The notes: generated by a model not told the origin, from the letters alone. DNA of 64,000 nt from an uncultured Flavobacteriaceae bacterium (GCA_947502495.1 CANNAC010000001.1:744906-808905), one strand, 5' to 3'. Shown: positions 1-11,871, counted from the first letter of the stretch. Translations and numbers: made by a program.

Positions 1-743
1 CAAACGGTGTTTAAATTTGACACTTTAAAAATAGGTTTCCCATCCATAATATGGGAACCTTCGTTGATTGCGATTTCGGTAACCACACCAGAAACATGCG
101 AGTAAATAGTAAAACTTGTTTTTACTTGTCCGCTTTGTTCTACTTCCTCCAATTGCGAACCGTGAATTTTCCAGTTTTTGAATTTATTCTTCACCGCATT
201 ATATAATTGTGGTTGGGAAGCTTTTAGTTTGTATGCGGTGATTAATTCCTGCTGTGCAGCAACAAGATCTGGGGAATAGATTCTAGCAACTGCTTGTCCT
301 TTTCTCACTTGTTCTCCTAACGAATTCACATACAGTTTTTCTATTCTTCCGTCAAAATGGGCAGGCATTGTTGCTGTTTCGTTTTCATTCTCCGTAATTT
401 TCCCAGATAAAACAAAACCGGAATCTGCGTCGGTACTACTTGTACCAACCATAGAGGTTTGAATGTTTGCCAATGCCATTGCATTTTCAGAAAGCTTAAA
501 TTGATCTGCTAATAAGCCGTCCGAATTACTTTCTACAGGAATTAAATCCATGCCACAAATAGGACAATCTCCTGGTTCGGATTGCATGATTTGTGGATGC
601 ATGGAGCAGGTCCACATTGTACTGTTCACTGCAATTTTTTCTTGTTTATGATCTACTTCTTTATTGGAAGAATCTCCAAAAAGGAATGCTCCTAAAAGTA
701 AACCGACAGCTAATACTGCAATATAAAGGATATATTTTTTCAT
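1..743 (-). CDS. cusB: CusB-type RND efflux periplasmic adaptor (partial, C-terminus off the window)
   Basis: About 247 N-terminal residues are visible. The protein would be the periplasmic adaptor (membrane fusion protein) linking the CusA pump to the TolC-like channel for copper or silver export. It starts with a hydrophobic export or anchor segment (residues 4-22). Next comes a heavy-metal-binding domain at about 44-69 with paired Cys/His/Met motifs (CSMHP and CPICGMDL), then the HlyD-like barrel-sandwich region. The start ATG (743-741) lies 4 bases after the stop of the P-type ATPase, so it is the last visible gene of the metal operon. It is cut by the window edge, not visibly broken. Family and operon context make the role fairly sure; the exact metal is inferred. 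Confidence 0.88.
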   Translation of the reverse strand, partial: MKKYILYIAVLAVGLLLGAFLFGDSSNKEVDHKQEKIAVNSTMWTCSMHPQIMQSEPGDCPICGMDLIPVESNSDGLLADQFKLSENAMALANIQTSMVGTSSTDADSGFVLSGKITENENETATMPAHFDGRIEKLYVNSLGEQVRKGQAVARIYSPDLVAAQQELITAYKLKASQPQLYNAVKNKFKNWKIHGSQLEEVEQSGQVKTSFTIYSHVSGVVTEIAINEGSHIMDGKPIFKVSNLNTV

Positions 744-747
744 TATT

Positions 748-3246
748 TTATATTTTAATTCTTCGTAATCGTAATGCATTTGCAATCACCGAAACGGAGC
801 TAAAACTCATCGCTAATGCCGCAATCATTGGGGATAATAAAATTCCGAAAACCGGAAATAAAACACCTGCCGCAATTGGTATTCCTACCGTGTTATAGAT
901 CAATGCAAAAAACAGATTTTGCTTAATGTTTTTCATTACAGCAACGCTTAAATGTTGTGCTTTCACAATGCCGTGTAAATCGCCTTTTACTAAAGTAATC
1001 ATCGCACTTTCAATAGCGACATCGGTTCCTGTTCCCATCGCAATACCAACATCACTTTTCGCCAATGCTGGTGCATCATTAATTCCGTCACCAGCCATAG
1101 CAAGCACTTTTCCTTCCTTTTGTAATTTCGCTACTTCTTGCAGTTTATTTTCCGGTAACATACTTGCTTTAAAATCGGCAAGATGCAACTCCGAAGCCAC
1201 AGCTTGTGCGGTATCGTAATTATCTCCGGTAAGCATAACAACAGCAATTCCTTTATCTTGAAGTGCTTGAATCGCTTTGGCGCTAGTTGCTTTGATTTTG
1301 TCTCCAATAACCACATAACCAACTACTGTTTTGTCTATTGATACATAGGAAACTGTTTTTCCTTGTTTCTGGTACGTTTTCGCTTCTTCGGCCATTTCGG
1401 AAGTAATCTCTGCATGAGCATAGTCCATCATTTTAGGATTCCCTAAGGCTACTTTTTTATTGTTTATGGTCGCTTCGACACCTTTTCCGGTAACGGCACT
1501 AAATTCTTCCGATTTTAGAATTTCTGTATTTTGAGCTTTTCCGTATTTAACTGTTGCTTCGGCTAAAGGATGTTCACTATTTATATTTAAAGAAACAATG
1601 TATTGTAGGACTTCTTTATCCGTTAAAACGGCATGAAATGCAGCCGCTTTTTCTACGGTTGGTTTCCCTTCGGTAATGGTTCCTGTTTTATCGATAATTA
1701 AAGTATCTACTTTTGCCATTCGTTCTAATGCTTCTGCATTTTTCACCAATACACCATTTTGCGCACCTTTACCAACACCAACCATTATGGACATTGGTGT
1801 TGCTAATCCTAATGCACAAGGACAAGCAATAATTAAAACTGCAATGGCATTTACAAAGGCATATACGTAAACCGGTTCTGGTCCCCAAATGGCCCAAACA
1901 GTAAAAGTGATTAATGAAATGATAACTACAACAGGCACAAAATAACCCGAAACTTTATCCGCTAAATTCTGAATTGGCGCACGACTTCTACTCGCATCAT
2001 TCACCATTTGAATAATTTGAGAGAGTAGTGTATCGCTACCAATTTTTTCTGCTTTCATTAAAAAGGATTGGTTTCCATTAATGGTACCACCACTAACTTT
2101 ATCGCCTTCAAATCGATCTACAGGAAGCGGTTCTCCAGAAATCATAGACTCGTCAACAGTCGTGTTTCCTTGAGTTATAATACCATCTACGGGGATTTTA
2201 TCGCCAGGTTTTACTTTTAGAATATCATGCAAAGCAATCTTATCGATGGGCACTTCTACATCTTCACCATCTATTATTTTGGTTGCTTTATTGGGAGCTA
2301 ATTTTAGTAATTCTTTTACTGCGGAATTCGTTTTACTATGCGCACGTGCTTCTAAAAGTTGTCCTAAAAGTACCAATGTAAGAATCACGGTTGCAGCTTC
2401 AAAATAAACATGAACTGCTCCGGATACTGTTTTAAACTGACTTGGAAAAAGATCTGGAAAAAACATTCCAAATACCGAAAATAGCCAAGATACACCAGCA
2501 CCAATTCCGATAAGGGTAAACATATTTAGATTCCATGTTTTGATACTTCGGTATGCACGTTCAAAAAACATCCATGTTGCATAGAATACCACGGGAATGG
2601 AAAGTGCGAACTGTACCCAATTCCATTGTTTCTGTTCCAGAATAGTGTACAACGGATTATTAGGAATCATCTCACTCATCGCAATTAAAAATATGGGTAC
2701 GGTGAATACCACTGCAATCCAAAACTTTTTTAATAGCTTTTTATAGGTTTTCTCTTCTGCCGAAATATCTGGTTTCATGGGCACTAAATCCATGCCACAA
2801 ATAGGGCAGGAGCCTGGTTCATCTTTTTTAACTTCGGGATGCATTGGGCAGGTCCATTGTTCGGTATTCGTAATAGATAGATTTTGTTCTTCTACTAAAT
2901 CCATTCCACAAACGGGACAATCTCCAGGCTTGTCGTAGGTTTTATCACCTTCACAATGCATTGGACAATAGAAAGTTCCGGTGCCGTTTTTTGCGGATTT
3001 TTTTTCTTTTGTAACTTCTACATGTGGATGGTCACCTAATTTATGAATGCTATAGCGTGCGCCATCGTTTTTAAGTGCTTCTTGAAATTTCTCCAATGGA
3101 ATATGAGATTCCATTTCAATGGTTGCTTCTGCTTTTTCTAAATCTACCGAAACGCTTAAAACACCTGCTACTTTAGAAAGGGTTGCTTCCACATGACCGC
3201 GACAACCGTTGCAAGTCATTCCGTGTATATGATAGGTATGTTTCAT
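748..3246 (-). CDS. copA: Copper-translocating P1B-type ATPase
   Basis: This 832-residue cation pump should export Cu(I) across the inner membrane. Visible features are an N-terminal HMA domain with GMTCNGC (about residues 9-15) and two heavy-metal-binding modules of the CPMH...CPVCGMDL and CPMHPEV...CPICGMDL type before the membrane part. The transmembrane CPC motif (ACPCALGLATP, about 474), the phosphorylation motif DKTGT (about 517) and the hinge GDGINDAP follow. All catalytic motifs are intact. The duplicated metal-binding modules match the one in the adjacent CusB adaptor. It lies 1 base from the TolC-like gene and 4 bases from cusB, so the three are almost certainly co-transcribed. Silver is a possible alternative substrate. 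Confidence 0.93.
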   Translation of the reverse strand: MKHTYHIHGMTCNGCRGHVEATLSKVAGVLSVSVDLEKAEATIEMESHIPLEKFQEALKNDGARYSIHKLGDHPHVEVTKEKKSAKNGTGTFYCPMHCEGDKTYDKPGDCPVCGMDLVEEQNLSITNTEQWTCPMHPEVKKDEPGSCPICGMDLVPMKPDISAEEKTYKKLLKKFWIAVVFTVPIFLIAMSEMIPNNPLYTILEQKQWNWVQFALSIPVVFYATWMFFERAYRSIKTWNLNMFTLIGIGAGVSWLFSVFGMFFPDLFPSQFKTVSGAVHVYFEAATVILTLVLLGQLLEARAHSKTNSAVKELLKLAPNKATKIIDGEDVEVPIDKIALHDILKVKPGDKIPVDGIITQGNTTVDESMISGEPLPVDRFEGDKVSGGTINGNQSFLMKAEKIGSDTLLSQIIQMVNDASRSRAPIQNLADKVSGYFVPVVVIISLITFTVWAIWGPEPVYVYAFVNAIAVLIIACPCALGLATPMSIMVGVGKGAQNGVLVKNAEALERMAKVDTLIIDKTGTITEGKPTVEKAAAFHAVLTDKEVLQYIVSLNINSEHPLAEATVKYGKAQNTEILKSEEFSAVTGKGVEATINNKKVALGNPKMMDYAHAEITSEMAEEAKTYQKQGKTVSYVSIDKTVVGYVVIGDKIKATSAKAIQALQDKGIAVVMLTGDNYDTAQAVASELHLADFKASMLPENKLQEVAKLQKEGKVLAMAGDGINDAPALAKSDVGIAMGTGTDVAIESAMITLVKGDLHGIVKAQHLSVAVMKNIKQNLFFALIYNTVGIPIAAGVLFPVFGILLSPMIAALAMSFSSVSVIANALRLRRIKI

Positions 3247-3247
3247 T

Positions 3248-4492
3248 TTAATTTGCTATTAAATAATTAATAATTGTGGATTGCATATAATATGCTTTAA
3301 TCGATTCTGTTTGATCCATTTGAAACTTTAATTGTAATTCTTGAATGTCTAAAACATCATTAAAATCGATGGTTCCTGTTTCGTAACTTCGGATTAAAAT
3401 ATCTTCTGCATCTTTGGCTTGTTGAAGGTTTTTAACCTGCGTATTATAACTAATTCTTGCCGAAAACCTATCGTTTATCGCTTTATCTAAACGTGTTTCT
3501 AAGCTATTTAGACGCTCTTGTTTTTGCGCTTTAATCTCTTGTTGTTGTAATTCATTTTGTCTGGTTTGCGATTTGTACTTATTATTAAAAATAGGAATGG
3601 ATAACGAAACCATTGGCATGAAAATATCTTTCCCTTTTTCACTAAAAGTGATGTCTGAATCTGCTTGAATATTGATATAATCCAATCCGAAGCCAAAAGA
3701 AGGATTACTTTCTTTTTGATTCAATACTTCGGATTGTTCTACCGATTGAAAAAGCTTGTCGTATTTAATTAACTCGGGATGTAATGCTAAATTTTCAGAA
3801 GGGATTTCAAAATCTTCGGAAGGCATTATCAATTCGTCTACAACTTCAATTTCTATATCCTTTTTTCTATTTAATAACTTGTTAAAATTAGTTTGTTCTG
3901 CTAGATACTGTTGTTCTAAAACCTGTTCTAATTGCTCCAATTCATTCTGTTGCATTTGTAATTTAAAAACATCTACTGCGGAAGCTTTACCAACTTCAAT
4001 CGATGTTAATGCCAGCGTTTCATAGGTTTTAAGAAGTTCTCTGTTTTCGACTAAAACCGCTTGTTTTGCTTTGTTATCGTATAACCTATAATACGATTGC
4101 GCTATGGAAACTATTAATTTTCGTTTAGCAATTACAATGTCCTCGTATTTAGCATCGGCCAAAGAACTCGCATAATTTTCTCGCGAAGTAATAGTGCCAA
4201 ACCAAGGCAGCATTTGTTTTGCCGATACTTTAAAACGTTGTGTACCTGTTCGTGTTTCTGGTTCTAAAACAAAATATCCAGCACTAAATTCGGTGTTTGG
4301 TAAGGTGTTCACTTCATTTACTTTTTCGGAAGCAATATTATACTGCAATTCGAATGCTTGAATTTCAGGATTATTCTCAAAACCCTCGTTGATATAGCTT
4401 TCTAATTCTTGACTTTGTCCGTTAAGAAAAAAGAATAAAGAACCAAGAAGCAAGACTGCTTTGTGTACGATATGTATATTAAAGGTTTTCAT
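3248..4492 (-). CDS. TolC-family outer-membrane efflux protein (CusC-like)
   Basis: A 414-residue TolC-like outer-membrane channel that would form the exit duct of the CusCBA-type pump. It begins with a signal peptide (hydrophobic stretch about 13-25, SQE at the cleavage region). The rest is long helical, Gln/Glu/Leu-rich sequence typical of the two TolC repeats (for example around LQMQQNELEQLEQVLEQQ). It lies between the pump gene (9 bases upstream) and the P-type ATPase (1 base downstream), which fixes its pathway. Length is normal for Bacteroidota members. Confidence 0.88.
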   Translation of the reverse strand: MKTFNIHIVHKAVLLLGSLFFFLNGQSQELESYINEGFENNPEIQAFELQYNIASEKVNEVNTLPNTEFSAGYFVLEPETRTGTQRFKVSAKQMLPWFGTITSRENYASSLADAKYEDIVIAKRKLIVSIAQSYYRLYDNKAKQAVLVENRELLKTYETLALTSIEVGKASAVDVFKLQMQQNELEQLEQVLEQQYLAEQTNFNKLLNRKKDIEIEVVDELIMPSEDFEIPSENLALHPELIKYDKLFQSVEQSEVLNQKESNPSFGFGLDYINIQADSDITFSEKGKDIFMPMVSLSIPIFNNKYKSQTRQNELQQQEIKAQKQERLNSLETRLDKAINDRFSARISYNTQVKNLQQAKDAEDILIRSYETGTIDFNDVLDIQELQLKFQMDQTESIKAYYMQSTIINYLIAN

Positions 4493-4501
4493 AATGTTAT
4501 T

Positions 4502-7500
4502 TTAGTCTATTTTTCTAAGCGCTTTTTTCTCTATTCTCTTTAACTTCATTTCCTCTCTCCAGCTATATAAAACGGGAACGATAAAGTAGGAGGTAACGTC
4601 AATTACCATTCCTCCAAATATTGGAATGGCCATTGGAATCATAATATCACTTCCTTTTCCTGTAGAAGTTAATACCGGTAACAATGCAAGAATGGTTGTA
4701 ACTGTAGTCATTAAACACGGACGAATACGTTTTTCTGCAGCTTGTAAAGCAGAAGCACGGATGCTTTTCTTATTGGAAGGTTTTTCACGATCAAAAGTTT
4801 GCGTTAGATACGTTGCCATGACTACACCATCATCGGTTGCTATTCCGAATAGTGCAATAAAACCAACCCAAACCGCCACACTTAAATGGATGGTTTTCAT
4901 ATTAAAAAGATCGCGCATATTTTCACCAAAAAGGTTGAAATTGAAAAACCAATCTTGACCATATAGCCAAATCATAATAAATCCACCTGCAAATGCAACC
5001 GTAATTCCTGTAAACACCATAAATGATGTGGACACCGATTTAAACTGAAAGTAAAGAATTAAAAAGATGATCGCTAATGCCAAAGGCACTACAACAGCAA
5101 GTGTTTTTTCTGCACGTAACTGATTCTCGTAAGTTCCTGTGAATTTATAACTGACACCTTTAGGAACGATTAATGCTCCCGAATCTATTTTCTCTTGAAA
5201 CAAGGCTTGTGCATTTTCAACGACATCGACTTCTGCAAAACCATCTAATTTATCAAACAAAACATAACCCACTAAAAAGGTATCTTCACTTTTGATCACT
5301 TGCGGGCCTTGCTCATACCGAATCGTTGCCAATTCGCTTAGCGGCACCGGACTTCCTTTTTCTACAGGAATATAGATATCTTTTATATCTTCCGGATTGC
5401 CACGCAATTCTCTTGGGTATCGAACACGAACCGCATAACGCTCTCGGCCTTCCACGGTTTGGGTTAATTCCATACCACCAATCGCTACCTTTAGAACGCT
5501 TTGTACATCTGTAATAGAAATGCCGTAACGCGCAATTTTTTCTCTATCGATATCAATGAGTAAATACGGCTTACCAACAATCCTATCGGCAAAAACAGCT
5601 TCGACTTTAACACCTTCGGCTTGTTTTAAAAGAGCTTCCAATTCTAGTCCGAAAGCTTCCATTTGTTTTAAATCTTGTCCTTTTACTTTGATACCCATTG
5701 GCGCTCGCATACCGGTTTGCAACATCACCAGTCGGGTTTCTATTGGCTGTAATTTTGGTGCAGAAGTAACTCCGGGTAACTTAGTAACTTTTATTATTTC
5801 TTTCCATATATCATCTGGATTCTTAATTTCTGGTCGCCAGTTGCGGTAGAATTCGCCATTGTTGTCTTCGATTAATTGCGTTTCTAAAACTGAAGTTGTC
5901 ACTTCGAGTGATTCTGATATTTCATCAGAATTGTATCGAGAAGTATTGGGTCTCGATACATCACTCGTACCTCGTGATACTCGACCTGACGTGCTATTTA
6001 GTCGTTCACTTCCATCGGTAGCTAAACGTCCATCTTTCAGTTCAAATAAACCAGCAGCATTTACTTTATAACGTTGTCTTTTTCCTTCGGCATTACGCAT
6101 ATATTCAGACTTATACTGAATCATATTTTCGTACATCGATACTGGTGCAGGATCTAAAGCAGATTCTGTTCTTCCTGCTTTTCCTACAACCATTTTAATC
6201 TCAGGAATGGTAGCAACTGCCATGTCTAACTGCTGTAACACGCGTTTATTCTCTTCTACACCAGCATGCGGTAAAGAAGTTGGCATCAATAGAAAAGATC
6301 CTTCATTTAATGAAGGCATGAATTCTTTTCCTGTGTTATTCATAATCCAAACACCAGAAATAAGTACGGTAGTTGGGAGGATTAGAAATAGTAATTTATT
6401 TGCTAAAGCCCATTTTAAAAGTCTTCCGTAATAGATTCTTAAAAGAGAAAAGATTCCTAAAATCCCGAAGCAAATAATAGCTACAAAAACTAAATTGATT
6501 AGGATACTACGATCAAAACCTAATGGTCTCCAATATTCGGCAAGTAGAAATACGATGGCTGCAGATGAAATAATGATGTTTATGAGGTTTCCTCTTTTAG
6601 CATCTATTTTTCCTAAAACAATAAATAAACCTGTAATTCCGAAAGCAATTAAAATGCTTCCTAACCAATAACCATATATAATAACTACAATTCCTGCAAC
6701 TATTATTGCAGCATTTAAGAAATATCTAAAGGTGTTTTTAAGTACTGTTTTTCGGAATAGGAAAGCTGCTAATGGCGGAATTATAAACAGTGCAATTACC
6801 AAGGATGCGGATAGTGCCATGGTTTTTGTAAATGCTAAAGGTCGAAATAGTTTTCCTTCGGCACCAATCATTGTAAAAACGGGAACAAAACTAATTATGG
6901 TAGTTAAAACTGCGGTTAAGATAGCACCAGAAACTTCCGCAGTAGCGTTATAAACGACTTCATTTATAGTATATGCTGTGCCATCTTCACGAAGTCTTAA
7001 TTTTTGATCGTCGAGATGGCGAATCATATTTTCGGCAAGTATAACACCAACATCTACCATGGTTCCAATGGCGATTGCAATCCCAGAAAGCGCCACGATA
7101 TTTGCGTCGACATGAAATAGCTTCATCGTTACAAAAACCATCAAAATCGCAACAGGTAATAATCCGGAAATTAAAATGGAAGCTCTTAAATTAAACACCA
7201 TAATAATGATTACCAAAATGGTAATTAGAATTTCTAGTGTTAATGCTTCATTAAGCGTATCTAATGTTTCTACAATCAGTTCAGAACGATCATAAAAAGG
7301 AACTACTGTTAATTGCGAGGTGCTTCCATCTGCTAATACTTTGCTTGGCAAGCCACCTTTTAGTTCCTCAATTTTCGCTTTTACATTGGTAATTACTTCC
7401 ATTGGATTTGCGCCGTATCTGGCTACTACAACACCACCTACAACTTCGGCACCTTCTTTATCTAATAGACCGCGACGTGCTGCTGGCCCCAAAGAGACTT

Positions 7501-8341
7501 TCGCAATGTCCTTAATTTTAATAGCGGTATATGCCTCTGAAGTTACTACGGCATTTTCAATATCTGCAACCGATTTCACATAGCCTAAACCACGCACGAT
7601 ATATTCGGCTTGATTGATTTCTAAAGTTTGCGCACCAATATCTTGATTACTACTTTTAACCGCTTGCACCACTTGGTTTAAACCAATATTGTATTGACGC
7701 ATTAATTCGGGGTTCACATCGACTTGATATTCCTGTACATAACCACCAATAGAAGCCACTTCAGAAACACCGCTAGCAGCAGATAGCGCATACTTTACGT
7801 AGTAGTCTTGAATGCTTCGTAATTCTTGTAAATCCCAGCCACCAGTTACTTTTCCGTTTGCATCACGACCTTCTAAAGTATACCAATAGACCTGACCTAA
7901 ACCGGTAGCATCTGGACCCAAAGCGGGATTTATACCATCTGGTAATAAGTTACTTGGAAGGGAATTTAATTTTTCTAAAATCCGACTTCGGCTCCAATAA
8001 AACTCGATGTCTTCCTCAAAAATAATATAGATACTAGAGAAGCCAAACATAGACGAACTACGAATGGTTTTTACACCGGGAATACCGAGTAGGGAAGTGG
8101 TTAACGGATAGGTAATTTGGTCTTCAATATCTTGTGGTGAACGACCATCCCATTTTGTAAATACAATTTGTTGGTTTTCCCCTATATCTGGAATCGCATC
8201 TACTGCTACGGGATCACTAGGCAAAAAGCCTGTATCCCAATTAAAAGGTGCGTTTATAGTTCCCCAGCCTACAAATAGGACCAATAATAAAACGGCTACG
8301 AGTTTATTTTCTATTAAGAATTTAATGCTTTTATTTAGCAT
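4502..8341 (-). CDS. cusA: CusA/CzcA-family heavy-metal RND efflux pump
   Basis: A 1279-residue inner-membrane RND proton antiporter for monovalent metal ions, longer than the usual ~1040-residue CusA. It has an N-terminal TM followed by two large periplasmic loops and clusters of TM helices. Recognisable segments include DAIPDIGENQQIV near the N-terminus, TMVDVGVILAENMIRH in the TM4 region and GIATDDGVVMATYLTQTF in the second half. Extra length comes from added hydrophobic sequence between the halves and a low-complexity Ser/Thr/Arg-rich insert at about residues 784-815, encoded by an imperfect palindromic repeat (5900-5993). The frame stays open through the insert, so the gene is probably functional. 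It is the first gene of the four-gene metal export operon. Confidence 0.9.
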   Translation of the reverse strand: MLNKSIKFLIENKLVAVLLLVLFVGWGTINAPFNWDTGFLPSDPVAVDAIPDIGENQQIVFTKWDGRSPQDIEDQITYPLTTSLLGIPGVKTIRSSSMFGFSSIYIIFEEDIEFYWSRSRILEKLNSLPSNLLPDGINPALGPDATGLGQVYWYTLEGRDANGKVTGGWDLQELRSIQDYYVKYALSAASGVSEVASIGGYVQEYQVDVNPELMRQYNIGLNQVVQAVKSSNQDIGAQTLEINQAEYIVRGLGYVKSVADIENAVVTSEAYTAIKIKDIAKVSLGPAARRGLLDKEGAEVVGGVVVARYGANPMEVITNVKAKIEELKGGLPSKVLADGSTSQLTVVPFYDRSELIVETLDTLNEALTLEILITILVIIIMVFNLRASILISGLLPVAILMVFVTMKLFHVDANIVALSGIAIAIGTMVDVGVILAENMIRHLDDQKLRLREDGTAYTINEVVYNATAEVSGAILTAVLTTIISFVPVFTMIGAEGKLFRPLAFTKTMALSASLVIALFIIPPLAAFLFRKTVLKNTFRYFLNAAIIVAGIVVIIYGYWLGSILIAFGITGLFIVLGKIDAKRGNLINIIISSAAIVFLLAEYWRPLGFDRSILINLVFVAIICFGILGIFSLLRIYYGRLLKWALANKLLFLILPTTVLISGVWIMNNTGKEFMPSLNEGSFLLMPTSLPHAGVEENKRVLQQLDMAVATIPEIKMVVGKAGRTESALDPAPVSMYENMIQYKSEYMRNAEGKRQRYKVNAAGLFELKDGRLATDGSERLNSTSGRVSRGTSDVSRPNTSRYNSDEISESLEVTTSVLETQLIEDNNGEFYRNWRPEIKNPDDIWKEIIKVTKLPGVTSAPKLQPIETRLVMLQTGMRAPMGIKVKGQDLKQMEAFGLELEALLKQAEGVKVEAVFADRIVGKPYLLIDIDREKIARYGISITDVQSVLKVAIGGMELTQTVEGRERYAVRVRYPRELRGNPEDIKDIYIPVEKGSPVPLSELATIRYEQGPQVIKSEDTFLVGYVLFDKLDGFAEVDVVENAQALFQEKIDSGALIVPKGVSYKFTGTYENQLRAEKTLAVVVPLALAIIFLILYFQFKSVSTSFMVFTGITVAFAGGFIMIWLYGQDWFFNFNLFGENMRDLFNMKTIHLSVAVWVGFIALFGIATDDGVVMATYLTQTFDREKPSNKKSIRASALQAAEKRIRPCLMTTVTTILALLPVLTSTGKGSDIMIPMAIPIFGGMVIDVTSYFIVPVLYSWREEMKLKRIEKKALRKID
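5900..5993. repeat. Palindromic repeat embedded in frame within the cusA gene
   Basis: The plus strand reads ACTTCGAGTGATTCTGAT at 5901-5918 and, after a short loop, ATCAGAATTGTATCGAGAAG at 5924-5943, an imperfect hairpin. A second Ser/Arg-coding half follows, with TCTCGATACATCACTCG and CTCGTGATACTCGACCTG. The sequence resembles short intergenic palindromic repeats that I recall from flavobacterial genomes, but here it is translated as part of the pump (about residues 784-815). Confidence 0.6.
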
Positions 8342-8427
8342 GTAATTAGATTATTAAACAGTTAGAAAGAGATGTTGTTCCAAATAGGAAAACACCGAAT
8401 ACTTGTCTGCAAAAGGGCAGGCAAAAA

Positions 8428-8457
8428 TTATCCTCATGAAATAAATCATTGGGATAA
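8428..8457 (-). terminator. Hairpin plus T-run between the HYC gene and cusA
   Basis: TTATCC..ATGA / TCAT..GGATAA forms a stem across 8428-8457. On the minus strand it is followed by a run of Ts (8427-8423). It ends or attenuates the HYC transcript before the metal-export operon, which then would have its own promoter at 8342-8427. Confidence 0.55.
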
Positions 8458-8477
8458 TACCGTCTATTGTTTAAAAA

Positions 8478-8891
8478 TCAAATTAAATAGGTCTCGTCTA
8501 GCTTGAAGATTTCCTTGCTAACGAGCGGTGGTTCGTATGCTTCGTACGAAGATATATTACTGTCTAAACCTTGAAAAAGGTTCATATATGAATATACAAA
8601 TGAAGCTATAAATACTTGTTGTTCTAAAGAAATAGTATCGAATTGAATTTGTAATTCATTTTGACCATCTACAAGAACTTGTTTGTCATTACAGCAATTC
8701 TTTTTAGAAATAGTACAACCTTCTTTAGCAGGTTTCTCCATTTCCATTCCGCAACCTTTTGCTTTATTGAAAATAGCAGTTTCTACCAAAGTATCTCCAC
8801 AATAATGCATGTTTAAGCTGAAGGACATGGTAGAGAATAACACTACAAAAGCCATTGCAAAAGACATTATTTTACGGAATATTTGCTTCAT
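8478..8891 (-). CDS. HYC_CC_PP family small secreted protein
   Basis: A 137-residue protein with an N-terminal signal or anchor (hydrophobic about 9-26), then the three signatures that name this Bacteroidota family: HYC (NMHYCGD), CC (KKNCCNDKQ) and PP (YEPPLVSKE). Extra Cys/Met residues (GCGMEMEKP, EGCTISKK) fit metal binding, and the gene sits directly upstream of the copper export operon. A role in periplasmic metal handling is inferred; the family has no established function that I know of. A -7-like TAACTTTG lies at 8907-8900 on the minus strand, only 8 bases before the ATG, so any leader would be very short. Confidence 0.8.
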   Translation of the reverse strand: MKQIFRKIMSFAMAFVVLFSTMSFSLNMHYCGDTLVETAIFNKAKGCGMEMEKPAKEGCTISKKNCCNDKQVLVDGQNELQIQFDTISLEQQVFIASFVYSYMNLFQGLDSNISSYEAYEPPLVSKEIFKLDETYLI

Positions 8892-9005
8892 ATGAATTAC
8901 AAAGTTACAATATTTAAACTATCCTGAATTTTGTTTAACAGAATTTTATTAGCTTTTATTTTCTTTAAATTATTCCTATTGCTTTTTTTACTGGCATTTT
9001 GAAAT

Positions 9006-9040
9006 AAAAAAAACACCCCTTTTCATTGCGAAAAGAGATG
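9006..9040 (-). terminator. Rho-independent terminator, minus strand
   Basis: CACCCCTTTTC (9014-9024) pairs with GAAAAGAGATG (9030-9040), allowing G-U pairs. On the minus strand an eight-T run follows (9013-9006). The gene it would serve is the remnant ending at 9184. Confidence 0.6.
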
Positions 9041-9183
9041 CTTTTAAAATAGTTTGATTTTACTTAAACTTTGCTATTAATCAATCCAAACTAAATTTTT
9101 TCATGAAAATTTTGTCTAAGCTATTTATATTAAGGTAGCTTATTTTCAATGTGTTTCGTTTTTTCAAATAAAGCGATTTGAGA

Positions 9184-9348
9184 TTATCTTGCTTTATGCG
9201 TTCTTGTTATTACATATCTGATATCGTAAATCTCTGCAGCATAATCGGATTCCACTTTAACGGCACCACCATTTAACTCCCAGGTAGCTAATGTATATGC
9301 ATTAAAAGAACTTAAATAAAAATGTTCTACACCAATACCTTTTTGTTA
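9184..9348 (-). pseudogene. C-terminal gene remnant, family not recognised
   Basis: Minus-strand translation gives about 53 codons, including YLSSFNAYTLATWELNGGAV and ending DIRYVITRTHKAR before a TAA at 9186-9184. The composition is protein-like and amphipathic, a terminator hairpin follows at the expected distance, and an in-frame stop lies just upstream of the open stretch with no ATG. It therefore looks like the surviving tail of a longer gene. I do not recognise the family. Confidence 0.4.
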
Positions 9349-9703
9349 TAGTATTTAAAAGTATGGATTAGTATTTCGTTTTGTTATTCTAATTAATTTG
9401 AAAAACTAAGAGCAATTTAGGTGCCAAAAGAAACCAATGAATGGAAATAAATATTTAATCAACTGATTAAAAGCGTTATAGAAGGGTTGCCCCTTAGGAT
9501 TCCTTAAATTAAAAATATCGTTATACCGTCATTTTTTTCGGTTTAAATACGAAAATCACGGAATACCGAGCAATAATGCAGAGGAAGAATGAGGGATTGG
9601 ATTTTCCATTCCTGAGATGAATAACCCAATTTTGTTCTGTCTAAACCAAAAAATAAAACAAAATAATTGTATAAAAAAAATAAAGCGATACATCATTGGT
9701 ATA

Positions 9704-9755
9704 CTAAAGAAATAGTATCCCACTAGGAGTTGTAATTCATTTGTATTATCTACAA
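9704..9755 (-). pseudogene. Partial decayed duplicate of the HYC_CC_PP gene
   Basis: The segment starting CTAAAGAAATAGTATC at 9704 matches 8624-8639 inside the HYC gene exactly. It continues with a shared TTGTAATTCATTT and ATCTACAA at nearly the same spacing (one indel). The match covers about 52 bases in the same orientation, so this is probably the relic of a tandem duplication. Confidence 0.55.
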
Positions 9756-9763
9756 ATTACTAC

Positions 9764-11797
<2,034 letters not shown>

Positions 11798-11871
11798 TTA
11801 ATTTTTACTTGGAACGAATACCAATTGGTAAGATACGTTTTTAATAAAAATATAACCAAAGAATAATGAAA

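Larger units (their letters stand above)
8892..9763. other. Intergenic region with decayed coding fragments
   Basis: No intact gene was found in these 870 bases. They hold a minus-strand terminator hairpin (9006-9040), a C-terminal coding remnant (9184-9348, minus) and a partial copy of the HYC gene (9704-9755). The rest (9353-9700) shows no clear pattern. The stretch looks like a graveyard of at least two decayed genes. Confidence 0.6.

Noticed and set aside
748-8341. Many plus-strand open frames across the copper operon
   Set aside because: They are shadows of the long minus-strand genes, with no ribosome sites or known motifs.
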